DNA of 64,000 nt from positions 15,876-79,875 of the forward strand of contig CAYPQM010000006.1 of assembly GCA_964412845.1 (NCBI GenBank). Direction: 5' to 3'. A program made the translations under genes and the position numbers. The DNA comes from JAWWPY01 sp964412845. Its GTDB lineage: Bacteria; Actinomycetota; Actinomycetes; Streptosporangiales; Streptosporangiaceae. Under the pieces are notes generated by a model that was not told the DNA's origin, made no database searches, and worked only from the letters and a program-made list of their open reading frames with translations. Shown piece by piece: positions 35,490 through 44,838 of the stretch; within the stretch, counting starts at the first letter, position 1; each line of letters begins with the position of its first letter.

Positions 35490-36632
35490 TCACCTGCCCA
35501 CGAGCGGGCGCGCCACCGACTGCCGCATCAGCAGGCTCATCGGCTCGCGGACCATCAGGTTGCCGGCCGGCCGGCGCTCGATCCGCGCGATCAGCGCGTC
35601 CACGGCCGCGCTGCCGAGCTCGGCCAGGGGCATGGTCACGCTGGTGACCGGAACGTCGAGGAAGGCGAGGCACTCGTCCTCGTCGAAACTCACTACGGAC
35701 ATCTCCTCAGGTACCCCGACGCCGCCGCCGCGGAGCGCGGCCATCACCCCGAAGAGCTGGTTGAGGCTGCCGACACCGCATACGGTAGGCCGCGCGCCGT
35801 GCCGCAGCATCCGCGTGGTTGCTTCCCAGCCGCCGTCCTCGGTGGCCGCGGCATGCCGGACAGTCACGTGCAGGCCCCGCGCGGCGCAGAGCCGCCGGGC
35901 CGCGCCCACCCGGCGGTGCACGGTGTCCACCTCGGGCGGCCCGTCGATGAAGGCGATGCTGCGATGTCCCAGCCCAGCCACGTGGTCGACGAACAGCCGG
36001 ACCGCGCCCGACTCGTCCATCACCACGTCATTGCCGCGATCGGGCCCGCGGCGGTTCACATAGACATGCGGGACCGCGGGCACTCCCCCGGCATGCTCGG
36101 GGATACGCAGCGCGGTGGCCAGCAGCAGGCCGTCCGCGCGGCTCTCTTCGACCAGGTAGCGGTAACCATCGGGAGGCTTCGGGTCGTCGTCCGGCTCCTC
36201 CATGATCATGACGACGTAGCCTCGCTCGGCCGCCCGCTGCAGCGCGCCACGCTGCAGCCTGACCCATATCGGGTTGCGCAGCAGCGGGATGACGAAGGCC
36301 AGGGCCCCGGTCCGGCGCCGCTTGAGCGCCCGGGCCAGCGCGTTGGGCCGGTAACCCTGCTGCCGCGCGGTGGCCAGGATCCGGTCGTAGATCTCCGGAC
36401 GGACTGACTGGGCGGGGTCACCGTTGAGCACCCGGGAGACGGTCGACACATGAACGCCGACCGCCTCGGCGATATCCACCAGGCGGGAAGCCCGTCGCTG
36501 GGCAGGACGTGCCCCCGGCGGCGGGGCCGGGTCCGGCCCGGCCGGGTCCGGCACCTCGGCCGGGCCAGCAGGCCGGGACCCGTCCCGGCCGGTCCGGCCC
36601 GCGTCCCGCGACGCTCCCTCTGCACCAGTCAC
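35490..36632 (-). CDS. LacI family transcriptional regulator
   Basis: A 380-residue regulator. The helix-turn-helix is at about 51-72 (LVDIAEAVGVHVSTVSRVLNG), followed by the hinge and periplasmic-binding-like ligand domain (GALAFVIPLLRNPIWVRLQRGA to MSVVSFDEDECLAFLDVPVTSV). The first 48 residues are an unusual Pro/Gly/Arg extension. The GTG start is three bases after the stop of the dehydrogenase gene, so it is the last gene of the peptide operon and probably controls it in response to a degradation product. Ligand unknown; LacI proteins usually sense sugars, which is notable in a peptide operon. Confidence 0.93.
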   Translation of the reverse strand: MTGAEGASRDAGRTGRDGSRPAGPAEVPDPAGPDPAPPPGARPAQRRASRLVDIAEAVGVHVSTVSRVLNGDPAQSVRPEIYDRILATARQQGYRPNALARALKRRRTGALAFVIPLLRNPIWVRLQRGALQRAAERGYVVMIMEEPDDDPKPPDGYRYLVEESRADGLLLATALRIPEHAGGVPAVPHVYVNRRGPDRGNDVVMDESGAVRLFVDHVAGLGHRSIAFIDGPPEVDTVHRRVGAARRLCAARGLHVTVRHAAATEDGGWEATTRMLRHGARPTVCGVGSLNQLFGVMAALRGGGVGVPEEMSVVSFDEDECLAFLDVPVTSVTMPLAELGSAAVDALIARIERRPAGNLMVREPMSLLMRQSVARPLVGR

Positions 36633-36635
36633 GAG

Positions 36636-37361
36636 TCAGGCCGTCACGCCACCGTCGACCATGAGCACCGCGCCGTGCAGGTAACTCCCGCCCGTCGAGG
36701 CCAGGAAGGCGACACCATCGGCTATCTCCCCCGGGGTGCCCATCCGGCCGGCCGGAATGCCCGACGCCCAGCGGCTCAGCGCCTGCTCGTCGTGGCGGAT
36801 CCAGTCGGCCATGTCGGTGTCGATCAGCCCCGGGCACAGGCAGTTCACCCGGACGCCGTCCGGGCCATGGTCGACGGCGAGGCTGCGGGTGAACTGCACC
36901 AGGCCGCCCTTGGACGCGCAGTACGCGGCGCGCATCCGGCCGCCGCGCACCCCGGCGGTGGACGCGATGTTGACAATGCAGCCGTCATGCGCCTCGACCA
37001 TGGCGGGCAGGAATTCCCGGCAGGTCAGGAACGGGCCCTTCAGGTTGGTGTCGAGGATACGGTCCCACTCGCTTTCGTCCAGGTCGGTCACGCGCTGGAT
37101 GCTGAACACGCCCGCCGCATTGACCACCAGCCACGGGTCACCGAGATCCCGGCGGATCTGCTGGCCTGCCTCGCGCACAGACCGCGGGTCGCGCACGTCA
37201 ACGCCGTAGCCGCCGGACCCCGGCAGTTCGAGGGCCAGCTGCCGCGCTTCCGCCGCACGCGCGTCCAGGCAGGCGAGCGCGAACCCGTCGCTGGCCAGCC
37301 GCCGGCAGATGGCCGCGCCGATCCCGCCCGCCGCGCCGGTCACCACCGCGACGCGAGTCAC
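36636..37361 (-). CDS. Short-chain dehydrogenase/reductase
   Basis: A 241-residue NAD(P)-dependent oxidoreductase of the classical SDR type. It has cofactor motif VVTGAAGGIGAAICRRLA (6-23), NNAG-equivalent VNAAG near 92, catalytic Ser in IVNIASTAG, the YxxxK pair in AAYCASKGG, and PGLIDTDM. The terminal MVDGGVTA is typical. The GTG start overlaps the TGA of the aminopeptidase gene (GTGA, 37361-37358). The substrate is probably a product of the peptide or amide breakdown encoded by the operon, but there is no direct clue. Confidence 0.92.
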   Translation of the reverse strand: MTRVAVVTGAAGGIGAAICRRLASDGFALACLDARAAEARQLALELPGSGGYGVDVRDPRSVREAGQQIRRDLGDPWLVVNAAGVFSIQRVTDLDESEWDRILDTNLKGPFLTCREFLPAMVEAHDGCIVNIASTAGVRGGRMRAAYCASKGGLVQFTRSLAVDHGPDGVRVNCLCPGLIDTDMADWIRHDEQALSRWASGIPAGRMGTPGEIADGVAFLASTGGSYLHGAVLMVDGGVTA

Positions 37362-38182
37362 ACGACCTCCGCAACCGTGCGGGTCAGCAGGATCGCGGCG
37401 CAGAAGGACTGGTAGACGGCGAGCGGATCGTCGCCGTCGAAGCGCAGCTCCCGCGGGCCGGTGCGCACCACGCCGCGCACCCAGCAGGCCGCCTCGGCGA
37501 TGTCGGTGGTGCGGACCGAGATCTCCAGCGCGGCCGAGCCCAGCGGCGGCGGCTCCGCCCCGGCCGCGCCGGCGATCGCCTGCTCAGCCGTCTCGCGGAT
37601 CAGCCCGCAGGCCCGGGCCGGATGCAGGCTGTGCGCGGCGACCCGGCTGACGTGTTCCTTGACCACCGCCGCGTGCACCCCGGGGATCAGCGCGGCGGTT
37701 TCCTCGCAGGCGCACCTGTCCCCGGTCACCAGGACGACCGGGACGCCGTAGTGCGCCGCCACCAGCGCGTTGATGCCGGCTTCCCCCGTCACCACACCAC
37801 CCAGCCGGGCCTCGATGACCGCGCGCGGGTTGTAGGTGTGCGAGAGGCCGGCCGGGGCCCCCACCGAGCCGTGGTAGGAGACGAACATGACCGCGTCGAA
37901 GCTGCCGTCCAGGCCTTGCATCATGTACAGCGGCTTGTGGCTGCCGGAAATGTAGGACGCGCCGGCGGCGAGCTCATCCGGCGGCAGGTTCCGCATCGTC
38001 GAGTGGGAGTCGTTGACCACGATCTCGCTGGCCCCCCCGGCCAGCGCGCCCTCGATGGCGGCGTTCACCTCGCCGAGCAGCAGCCGCCGCCCGGCGACCG
38101 CTTCCGGCCCGTCGCCCACGCACTGCGCCCAGTCGACGACCCCCGCGGTACCTTCCATATCGCTGGACAGGAAGACCTTCAT
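37358..38182 (-). CDS. M55 family D-aminopeptidase (DppA-like)
   Basis: A 274-residue zinc peptidase matching Bacillus DppA, which removes D-amino acids from peptides. The N-terminal SSDMEGTAGV holds the first zinc ligands (Asp8, Glu10). VNDSHSTMRNL, FVSYHGSVGAPAGLSHTYNP and VTGDRCACEETAALIP are further family blocks with ligand histidines and the catalytic region. It overlaps both neighbours by four bases (ATGA upstream at 38182, GTGA downstream). Position after a dipeptide transporter mirrors the Bacillus dpp operon. Cytosolic; probable substrates are D-amino-acid peptides, for instance from peptidoglycan. Confidence 0.92.
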   Translation of the reverse strand: MKVFLSSDMEGTAGVVDWAQCVGDGPEAVAGRRLLLGEVNAAIEGALAGGASEIVVNDSHSTMRNLPPDELAAGASYISGSHKPLYMMQGLDGSFDAVMFVSYHGSVGAPAGLSHTYNPRAVIEARLGGVVTGEAGINALVAAHYGVPVVLVTGDRCACEETAALIPGVHAAVVKEHVSRVAAHSLHPARACGLIRETAEQAIAGAAGAEPPPLGSAALEISVRTTDIAEAACWVRGVVRTGPRELRFDGDDPLAVYQSFCAAILLTRTVAEVV

Positions 38183-39117
38183 GCCTGCCTTCTTTCCTGG
38201 ATCCGGAAGCTCTCGTCATCGGCGGTGATCACGCTGTAGCTGCCGCCGGCCGTGGTGGACGCCCCGCCGTGCCGGCCGTCCGGGGTCAGGCAGAGGGCCT
38301 GCAATGGCGTGCGGAATTCGTCGGGCAGCTCCCGGGTGTCGGCCAGCGCGGTGGCGCACGCCCGCGCCGGGTCGGCTCCCGCCGCCAGCGCCAGCAGCAC
38401 TGACCGGGCGGTGTTGCCGCGGATCGCCAGCTCGCCGCGGCCGGTGCAGGCGGCGGCACCGACCCGGTTGTCGCAGTAGTTGCCGGCGCCGATCAGGGCC
38501 GAGTCGCTGACCCGGCCCGGGTACTTCCAGGGATAGCCGCTGGTGCTCACCCCGGCCGCGAGGTTGCCCGCGGCGTCCAGGGCGAGCACGTTGACCGTGC
38601 CCCAGGGGCCCTCCGGCGGCCCCATCATCGCGATGCGGTCCAGCACCGCGGCGCGGTAGGCCACCTCGCCGGGCCCGTGCACCGCCCCGGCCGCCTCGAG
38701 CCCGGACGCGGTCAGGCCGTCCTGCCACATCTGCCGCGCCTCGTCGGTCAGCGTCTTCCCGCGCTCGATGCCTGCCTCGTCGGCGAAACGCTCCGCACCG
38801 GCGCCGACGAGCATCAGGTGCTGCGGCAGCCGCTCACACACGGCACGGGCGATGGAGATCGGGTGCGGGAAACCGGTGACCGCCGCCACGGCGCCGGCCC
38901 GGCGGGTCGCGCCATCCATGATGGACGCGTCCAGCTCCACCTCGCCCAGCAGGTTCGGCAGGCCGCCGACCCCCACGTAGTGGTCGGCCTCGTTGGCCTC
39001 CACGACCCGGATCGCGGCCTCCACCGCATCCATGGCGCTAGCCCCGGCGCGCAGCAAGGCCATCCCCGCGGCGAGGCCGACCTCGCCCCGCTCGCTGGTG
39101 ATCAGTACCGGCGTTAT
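38179..39117 (-). CDS. Ntn-type asparaginase / isoaspartyl peptidase (T2 family), apparent ATA start
   Basis: An autoprocessing amidohydrolase of about 312 residues. Family blocks: GLAAGMALLRAGASAMDAVEAAIRVVEANE at the start, YVGVGGLPNLLGEVELDASIMDG, the autocleavage and nucleophile Thr174 in GPWGTVNVLALD, and RVSDSALIGAGNYCDN. The best match is N4-(beta-N-acetylglucosaminyl)-L-asparaginase or isoaspartyl peptidase. The first ATG (39063) would cut off 18 conserved residues. The frame upstream has no ATG, GTG or TTG before a stop. ATA at 39117 sits 7 bases after AAGGAGGGG and overlaps the previous TAA (ATAA), exactly where neighbours have NTGA, so ATA is taken as the start. Confidence 0.8.
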   Translation of the reverse strand: MTPVLITSERGEVGLAAGMALLRAGASAMDAVEAAIRVVEANEADHYVGVGGLPNLLGEVELDASIMDGATRRAGAVAAVTGFPHPISIARAVCERLPQHLMLVGAGAERFADEAGIERGKTLTDEARQMWQDGLTASGLEAAGAVHGPGEVAYRAAVLDRIAMMGPPEGPWGTVNVLALDAAGNLAAGVSTSGYPWKYPGRVSDSALIGAGNYCDNRVGAAACTGRGELAIRGNTARSVLLALAAGADPARACATALADTRELPDEFRTPLQALCLTPDGRHGGASTTAGGSYSVITADDESFRIQERRQA

Positions 39118-40241
39118 GGCGGCCCCTCCTTGTCACGGTCGGCGATCGACGTGGCTGGCACCGGCGCGAAGGCGAAGTGGCAGGCCGCCAGGTGCCGCGG
39201 GTCGTCGGGCGAGATGGCCAGGGCCGGGTCGTCGTGCTCGCAGCGCGGCTGGGCTATCGGGCAGCGGGTGCGGAACCGGCACCCGGACGGGATCCGCAGC
39301 GGGCTCGGCGGGTCACCGGCGATGGCGGGCGCGCCTCCGTCGCGGGCGCTTTCGGTGAGCCGGGGGATCGCGGCCAGCAGGCCCCGGGTGTAGGGGTGCC
39401 GTGGCGCGCTGAAAAGCTGCTCCGTCGGCGCGACCTCGATGATGCGGCCGAGGTACATCACCGCGACCCGGTCGCAGAGGTGCCGCACCACGGCCAGGTT
39501 GTGCGAGATCAGCAGCAGCGTGAGCCCCAGGTCGCCCTGCAGGTCCCGGAGCAGGTTGAGGATCGTGGCCTGCACGCTCACGTCGAGTGCCGACACCGGC
39601 TCGTCGGCGATGAGGACGTCAGGCCGCAAGGCGAGCGCCCGGGCTATCGCGACCCGCTGCCGCTGCCCGCCGGAGAACTGGCGCGGGTAGGCGGACAGGG
39701 CACCGGTGTCGAGCCCGACCAGCGAGAGCAGTTCCTCGCTGTAGCTGTCCACCTCGGTCCTGGGCACCACATGATGCACCCGCAGCAGCTCGCGCAGCAT
39801 CCCGCCGACGGTCAGCCGGGGATTCAGCGACGAGTACGGGTCCTGGAAGACCATCTGGATGCGGCGCCGGTCGGCGCGCGAGCGGCTGGCCGGCAGGACC
39901 CGGCCGTCGAACTGGATCTCACCGTGGTCAACCGGGCGCAGCCCGGCGAGCGCCAGGGCGAGCGTGGACTTGCCGGACCCGGACTCGCCCACCAGGGCCA
40001 GCGTCTCCCCGCGGCCGATCTCCAGGTTCACTCCGTCGACCGCCCGGAGCAGCCGTTCCTCGTGCCGGAGGCGGGCCACGAGCTGAGAGCCGACCGGGAA
40101 GAACACCGACACGCCCCGCGCCGCGAGCAGCGGCCCCGCTGTCCCGGGCACACCGGGCGCGCCAGGCACCCCCGGCGCTTCGGGCCCGGGCGACGCGGCC
40201 GGCCCGGCGGGCCGGTCAGGTCCGGCGGGAACGGCGGTCAC
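39114..40241 (-). CDS. Oligopeptide/dipeptide ABC transporter ATPase (OppF/DppF type)
   Basis: A 375-residue nucleotide-binding subunit: Walker A LVGESGSGKSTLALALAGL, Q-loop VFQDPYSSLNP, signature FSGGQRQRVAIARAL, Walker B LIADEPVSALDVS, H-loop ISHNLAVV, and the C-terminal oligopeptide extension SGCRFRTRCPIAQPRC. The N-terminal 35 residues are Pro/Gly-rich. The GTG at 40241 is chosen because it overlaps the previous TGA (GTGA), like the other junctions; the frame is open to 40388. It works with the DppD-like ATPase and two permeases to import peptides. Confidence 0.94.
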   Translation of the reverse strand: MTAVPAGPDRPAGPAASPGPEAPGVPGAPGVPGTAGPLLAARGVSVFFPVGSQLVARLRHEERLLRAVDGVNLEIGRGETLALVGESGSGKSTLALALAGLRPVDHGEIQFDGRVLPASRSRADRRRIQMVFQDPYSSLNPRLTVGGMLRELLRVHHVVPRTEVDSYSEELLSLVGLDTGALSAYPRQFSGGQRQRVAIARALALRPDVLIADEPVSALDVSVQATILNLLRDLQGDLGLTLLLISHNLAVVRHLCDRVAVMYLGRIIEVAPTEQLFSAPRHPYTRGLLAAIPRLTESARDGGAPAIAGDPPSPLRIPSGCRFRTRCPIAQPRCEHDDPALAISPDDPRHLAACHFAFAPVPATSIADRDKEGPP

Positions 40242-41242
40242 GGCCGCGCCCGATCCGCCGCGACCGCCTCCCGGCAGCGCTCGTGGTGCAGGCAGGCGGT
40301 CGCCCGTCCGCCGGGCAGCAGCCGCAGCGGAGTCTCGGTCACCCGGCAGTCCTCCTCCACGAACGCGCACCGCGGGTGGAACCGGCACCCCGCCGGTGGC
40401 GTGATCAGGCTGGGCGGCGAGCCGGGAATCGGCACCAGCGACTCACGGACGTACTCGAAGTCCGGCGCCGAGCGGACCAGCCCGAGGGTGTACGGGTGGC
40501 GGGGATCGAGCAGCACCTCGCGGACGTCCCCGCGCTCGACGAGCTGACCGCCGTACATGACGGCGATGTGCTGGCAGACCTGGGCCACCACCGGCAGGTC
40601 GTGCGTGACGAACACCAGGCTCACCCCGGATTCCCGGCACAGCTGGGCCAGCAGCCGCAGGATCTGGTCCTGGATGGTGACGTCGAGCGCGGTGGTCGGC
40701 TCGTCGCACAGGATGATCTCCGGGTCGCAGGACAGCGCGATGGCGATCATCACCCGCTGCCGCATGCCGCCGGAGAACTCGTGCGGGTAGGCCCGGAACC
40801 GCCGCTCGGGATCGGGGATCCCGACCCGGTGCATCAGCTCCAGCGCCCGCTCGGCGGCCCGGGCCCGGCTGTGCCCGAGGTGCACCTGCGGCCCCTCGGC
40901 GATCTGCCGCCCGACCCGCATCACCGGGTTGAGCGCGCTCATCGGCTCCTGGAAGATCATCGACAGCCGCGGGCCGCGGATCCGGTTGAGCTCGGCGCTG
41001 CCCAGCGTCACCAGGTCCACGCCATCCAGCAGGATCTGCCCCGAGGTGACCTTCGCCTCGGGCGGCAGCACGCCGAGTATCGCGCGCAGCGTCATGCTCT
41101 TGCCGGACCCGGACTCGCCGACCAGGCCGACCGCCTCACCCCGGGGCACCTCGAAAGACACCCCGTCGACCGCCCGGACCGTGCCGCGGCGGCTGGCGAT
41201 CCGCACGTGCAGGTCGCGGACCTCAAGAACGTTCTCGCTCAT
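40238..41242 (-). CDS. Oligopeptide/dipeptide ABC transporter ATPase (OppD/DppD type)
   Basis: A 334-residue nucleotide-binding subunit with Walker A GLVGESGSGKSMTLRAILG, Q-loop IFQEPMSALNPVM, signature FSGGMRQRVMIAIAL, Walker B IILCDEPTTALDVT, H-loop VTHDLPVV and the C-terminal PAGCRFHPRCAFVEEDC cysteine motif of oligopeptide importers. Start ATG overlaps the stop of the DppC-like permease (ATGA at 41242-41239). One of the two ATPases of this importer. Confidence 0.95.
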   Translation of the reverse strand: MSENVLEVRDLHVRIASRRGTVRAVDGVSFEVPRGEAVGLVGESGSGKSMTLRAILGVLPPEAKVTSGQILLDGVDLVTLGSAELNRIRGPRLSMIFQEPMSALNPVMRVGRQIAEGPQVHLGHSRARAAERALELMHRVGIPDPERRFRAYPHEFSGGMRQRVMIAIALSCDPEIILCDEPTTALDVTIQDQILRLLAQLCRESGVSLVFVTHDLPVVAQVCQHIAVMYGGQLVERGDVREVLLDPRHPYTLGLVRSAPDFEYVRESLVPIPGSPPSLITPPAGCRFHPRCAFVEEDCRVTETPLRLLPGGRATACLHHERCREAVAADRARP

Positions 41243-42135
41243 GATTGCCCCGGCCGGAGCAGGTCGGCGAGACCGTCGCCGATCAGTGACAGGCCCAGCC
41301 CCACGATGACCACCACGAGGCCCGGGATGGTGGTCAGCTGCCAGTGGGTGGACAGGAAGTTCTGCCCGTCATTGATCATGGACCCCAGGTCGGCGGTGGG
41401 CGGCGGCACCCCCAGACCAAAATAACCCAGCGTCACGATAGCCAGGATGTCCTGCACGATGTCCGACATGGCGTAGATGATCGCCTGGGTGATGACATTG
41501 GGCAGCAGGTGCCGGCCCATGATGCGCAGGCTGGACAGGCCGCCGGCCTGGGCGGCGAGCACGTAGTCCTGCCGCTTGGCGACGAGGATCTCGCCGCGGA
41601 TGATCCGTGCGTAGGACACCCAGCCGATGGCTGTGATCGCGATGTAGATGCTCCGCTCGCCCGGGCCGAGCACGAAGACCAGCGCGATGACCAGCACGTA
41701 GAACGGGAACGCGACGACGATGTCGACCAGGCGCATGATGATCACGTCGACCCAGCCGCCGAAATAGCCGGCCAGGCAGCCGAGGATGGTGCCGAGGACG
41801 AACGGGAACAGCACCGCGATGAAGGCGATCCGCAGATCCACCCGCAGGCCGTAAAGCAGCCGGGTCCAGGTGTCACGGCCCAGTTGATCGGTGCCCAGCA
41901 GGTGGTGCGCGCTCGGCCCCTGCAGCGTCGCGTTGAGATTCTGCACGATAGGGCTGTAGGAGGTGAGCAGCGGCGCGGCGATGGCCAGGCCGAGGATGAC
42001 CCCGATGATCACGATCCCGGCCATCAGCGCGGGCTGCCGGTACCACCGGCGGGCCGCGCGGCGCTGGGCCCGGTCCGCGGGCGCGGGCGAGGCCGCCGGC
42101 GGCCCGGCGCCATCGGTGACCGTGACCGCGCTCAC
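41239..42135 (-). CDS. Peptide ABC transporter permease (OppC/DppC type)
   Basis: A 298-residue inner membrane protein with six predicted helices, the OppC N-terminal segment (RRWYRQPALMAGIVIIGVILGLAI), HLLGTDQLGRDTWTRLLYGLR and the EAA loop AAQAGGLSSLRIMGRHLLPN that contacts the ATPases. GTG start overlapping the DppB stop (GTGA). Standard length. Confidence 0.95.
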   Translation of the reverse strand: MSAVTVTDGAGPPAASPAPADRAQRRAARRWYRQPALMAGIVIIGVILGLAIAAPLLTSYSPIVQNLNATLQGPSAHHLLGTDQLGRDTWTRLLYGLRVDLRIAFIAVLFPFVLGTILGCLAGYFGGWVDVIIMRLVDIVVAFPFYVLVIALVFVLGPGERSIYIAITAIGWVSYARIIRGEILVAKRQDYVLAAQAGGLSSLRIMGRHLLPNVITQAIIYAMSDIVQDILAIVTLGYFGLGVPPPTADLGSMINDGQNFLSTHWQLTTIPGLVVVIVGLGLSLIGDGLADLLRPGQS

Positions 42136-43076
42136 CGGTCGAACCGCACTCTCGGGTCGAGCGCCGCGTAGGACAGGTCCGCCAGCAGGTTGATCAGGAC
42201 GACCATGACGCCGAAGACGAGCGTGACGCCCTGCACGACCGGGAAGTCCCGCTGGAATATGGAATTGATCATCAGCTGGCCGATGCCAGGGATCGCGAAG
42301 ACGTTCTCAATGATCACCGTGCCGCCGATCAGGAAGCCGATGTTGATGCCGAGCACGGTGACCGCGGGGATGACCGCGTTGCGCAGCACGTGCCGGAAGA
42401 ACAGCCGCCGGGCGGGCACGCCCTTGGACCGCGCGGTGGTGATGTAGTCCGCGCCCAGCACGGTGAGCATGCTGGCCCGCAGGCTGCGGATGACCACCGG
42501 CGCCAGCGCGATCGCGACCGTCAGGCTGGGCAGGAACATCGACCGCAGGTGGCCGGCGACGCCGGTGCCGTACCCGCTGACCGGGAACAGCCGGAAGGTG
42601 ATCGCGAACGCGTAGATCAGCAGGAAGCCCAGCCAGAACGGGGGCATGCCCAGGCCGGCCAGCGGGATGGCCCGGACCACGTGGTCGCGGATGCCGTCCC
42701 GGCGGCTGGCCGCGATCATCGACAGCGGCACGGCGATCAGCACCGCGAGCACGGCCGCGTAGATGATCAGCCACAGGGTGGCCGGCAGGTGGCTGAGCAC
42801 CAGGCTCGACGTGGAGACCCCGTAGTACAGGCTCTGGCCCAGGTTGCCGTGCAGCAGCCGGTCCAGGAACAGCCAGTACTGGCTGACCAGCGGCCGGTTC
42901 AGCCCCCACTCCCGGTGCAGGATGGCCACCGACCGGGGCGTGGCGTGGATGCCGAGGATGGTCTGCGCCGGGTCGCCTGGGATGAGGTGGATCATGAAGA
43001 AGACGATGATCGTCACGCCGACGGCCACCGGTACGAGCTGCAGCAGCCGCCGGCCGACGAACGTCATCCGCCCCAA
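42132..43076 (-). CDS. Peptide ABC transporter permease (OppB/DppB type)
   Basis: A 314-residue permease: VGRRLLQLVPVAVGVTIIVFFMIHLIPGDPAQTILG at the N-terminus is the classical OppB start, LHGNLGQSLYYG follows, and the EAA loop is YITTARSKGVPARRLFFRHVLRN. Six membrane segments. It starts 36 bases after the binding-protein gene and overlaps the DppC gene. Confidence 0.95.
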   Translation of the reverse strand: MGRMTFVGRRLLQLVPVAVGVTIIVFFMIHLIPGDPAQTILGIHATPRSVAILHREWGLNRPLVSQYWLFLDRLLHGNLGQSLYYGVSTSSLVLSHLPATLWLIIYAAVLAVLIAVPLSMIAASRRDGIRDHVVRAIPLAGLGMPPFWLGFLLIYAFAITFRLFPVSGYGTGVAGHLRSMFLPSLTVAIALAPVVIRSLRASMLTVLGADYITTARSKGVPARRLFFRHVLRNAVIPAVTVLGINIGFLIGGTVIIENVFAIPGIGQLMINSIFQRDFPVVQGVTLVFGVMVVLINLLADLSYAALDPRVRFDR

Positions 43077-43112
43077 CGTGCCCTCACCTTCGCGTCAGTG
43101 CCAGCGTCGGGA

Positions 43113-44678
43113 CTACTTGCTCATCCAGACGTTCTCCAGGTGGTAGTTGCCCAGCGGGGTCACGAAGAAGCCGTGCACGCCGGATGTGTTGGCGTAGGCA
43201 TAGGGCGAGTAGTAGAGGTAGGCCATGAAGGCGTCACTCGCCGACTGCGACTGGATGTAGTTGTAGAGCGACTGCCGGGCCGACGTGGACAGGGTCTGCT
43301 CGGCCTGGTGCGTGTCCTTGACCACGGTCGGGTTGTTGTAGTCCGTGAAGAAGGACTTGGCCCCTGAGGTCGGGTCCACGGCGAAGGTGGCGAGTTCGTC
43401 CGGGTCGGGAATGTCCATGGTCCAGTAGGTCAGGGTCATGTCGTACTTGAGGGCCTGCTGGTCCGTGCTCACAGTGTTCGGGTCAAGCTGCTGGATGGCG
43501 AGCGTGATGCCCAGGGGCTTGAGCTCGGATTGCAAGATCGTCGCAATGGTCACGTCATCGGAGAAGCCCGAGGGCACCAGGATCGTGGTCTTGAATCCGT
43601 GCGGCACGCTGGACTTGGCCATCTCCGCCTTGGCGGCGGTCAGGTTGTACTGGAGACCCTGGGTGGCCTTCTGGTAGTACGGGACCTGCGGCGGGAAGAT
43701 CGAGTTGGCCGGCGTGCCGTTACCGAACAGCACGGCCTTCACCAGCGCGGCCCGGTTGACGGCCAGCGATATCGCCCGCCGGACATGTACGTCCTGCAGC
43801 GGCTTGCGCTGCTCGTTGAACGCGAGGTAGTCGGTCCGGGTCGAGTTGAACAGGTTCATCACGACGTTCGGCGTGGACTTCAGGCTGCTCACCGTGGACC
43901 AGGCGGGAAATTCGTCCACCTGGGCCTGGCCGCCCTTGAGCTGCAGTTCCCTGGTGTTGTCGCTGGGCACGTCGGTCCAGGTGACGCTGCTGAGGTAGGG
44001 CTTGCCCGGCTGCCAGAAGTACGGATTGCGCAGCAGCTTGAGTGCGGAGCCCTTGTGCCAGTAGCCCCACTTGAACGGCCCGGTGCCGACCGGGTGGGTG
44101 TAGAACTGGGTCTCCGTCTCGCCGCCGTAGTTGTCCGGCACGATCGCGTTGGAGAACAGCGACAGGTCGGCGAGCAGCGGCGCCCACGGGTACTTGAGCG
44201 TGATCACCACGGTGGATGGCGTGGGGGCGGCCACGGATTTGACGGCCGTGTCGATGTAGCCCCAGCCTTTCGCGGCCGCCCGCGACTGGTCGATGGAGAA
44301 CTTCACGTCCGCGGAGGTCATCGGCTTGCCGGTGGAGAACTTCACGCCGGATCGCAGGGTGAAGGTGTAGGTCTTCTTGTCCGGGGAGACTTTGTAGCCG
44401 GTCGCGAGCCACGGCTGGACGCCCTTGCCGTTGGGCGTCACCGTGTACAGCGGCTGCATGATCTGCTCGAAGACCCAGATCGACTCGTTGTCGAACACGG
44501 TCGTGTTGTTCATTGACTGTGAATCGGCGCTGCGGGCGATGACGAGGTTGCCGCCACGAGCGGGCGCGCTGCTCGCGCCCGAAGAACTCGACGTGCTCGC
44601 GCCCGAGCCGCAGCCGGCCAGGACCGCCAGCGCACTGACCGCGATCAGGACCTTGGCGGCAGAGGTTCGGTGTGTCAC
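43113..44678 (-). CDS. Peptide ABC transporter substrate-binding lipoprotein (SBP family 5)
   Basis: A 521-residue exported lipoprotein. The GTG at 44678 has AGGGAG 6 bases upstream and begins a signal (AAKVLIAVSALAVLAGC) with an LAGC lipobox; the frame is open to 44750 without support. The mature part has the family 5 features: YTVTPNGKGVQPWLATGYKVSPDKKTYTFTLR, FSTGKPMTSADVKFSIDQ and PVGTGPFKWGYW. It captures peptides outside the membrane for the permease pair. It is the first gene of the nine-gene minus-strand operon, and its upstream region is shared with the divergent fusion gene. Confidence 0.95.
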   Translation of the reverse strand: MTHRTSAAKVLIAVSALAVLAGCGSGASTSSSSGASSAPARGGNLVIARSADSQSMNNTTVFDNESIWVFEQIMQPLYTVTPNGKGVQPWLATGYKVSPDKKTYTFTLRSGVKFSTGKPMTSADVKFSIDQSRAAAKGWGYIDTAVKSVAAPTPSTVVITLKYPWAPLLADLSLFSNAIVPDNYGGETETQFYTHPVGTGPFKWGYWHKGSALKLLRNPYFWQPGKPYLSSVTWTDVPSDNTRELQLKGGQAQVDEFPAWSTVSSLKSTPNVVMNLFNSTRTDYLAFNEQRKPLQDVHVRRAISLAVNRAALVKAVLFGNGTPANSIFPPQVPYYQKATQGLQYNLTAAKAEMAKSSVPHGFKTTILVPSGFSDDVTIATILQSELKPLGITLAIQQLDPNTVSTDQQALKYDMTLTYWTMDIPDPDELATFAVDPTSGAKSFFTDYNNPTVVKDTHQAEQTLSTSARQSLYNYIQSQSASDAFMAYLYYSPYAYANTSGVHGFFVTPLGNYHLENVWMSK

Positions 44679-44838
44679 GGAAGCTCCCTGTGGTGTCCGG
44701 GCGGCCCGGGCTCGGCCGCGGCCGGCAGCGGGGGCGCTGTCGGCGGGCAAGGCAGGACAAACCTTTGTCTAGCCAAGATGCTGGCAAACAGAGAGGTTGT
44801 AAATAGCGGCTGGCGCCTGGAGTGATGGTTTTACCGTG

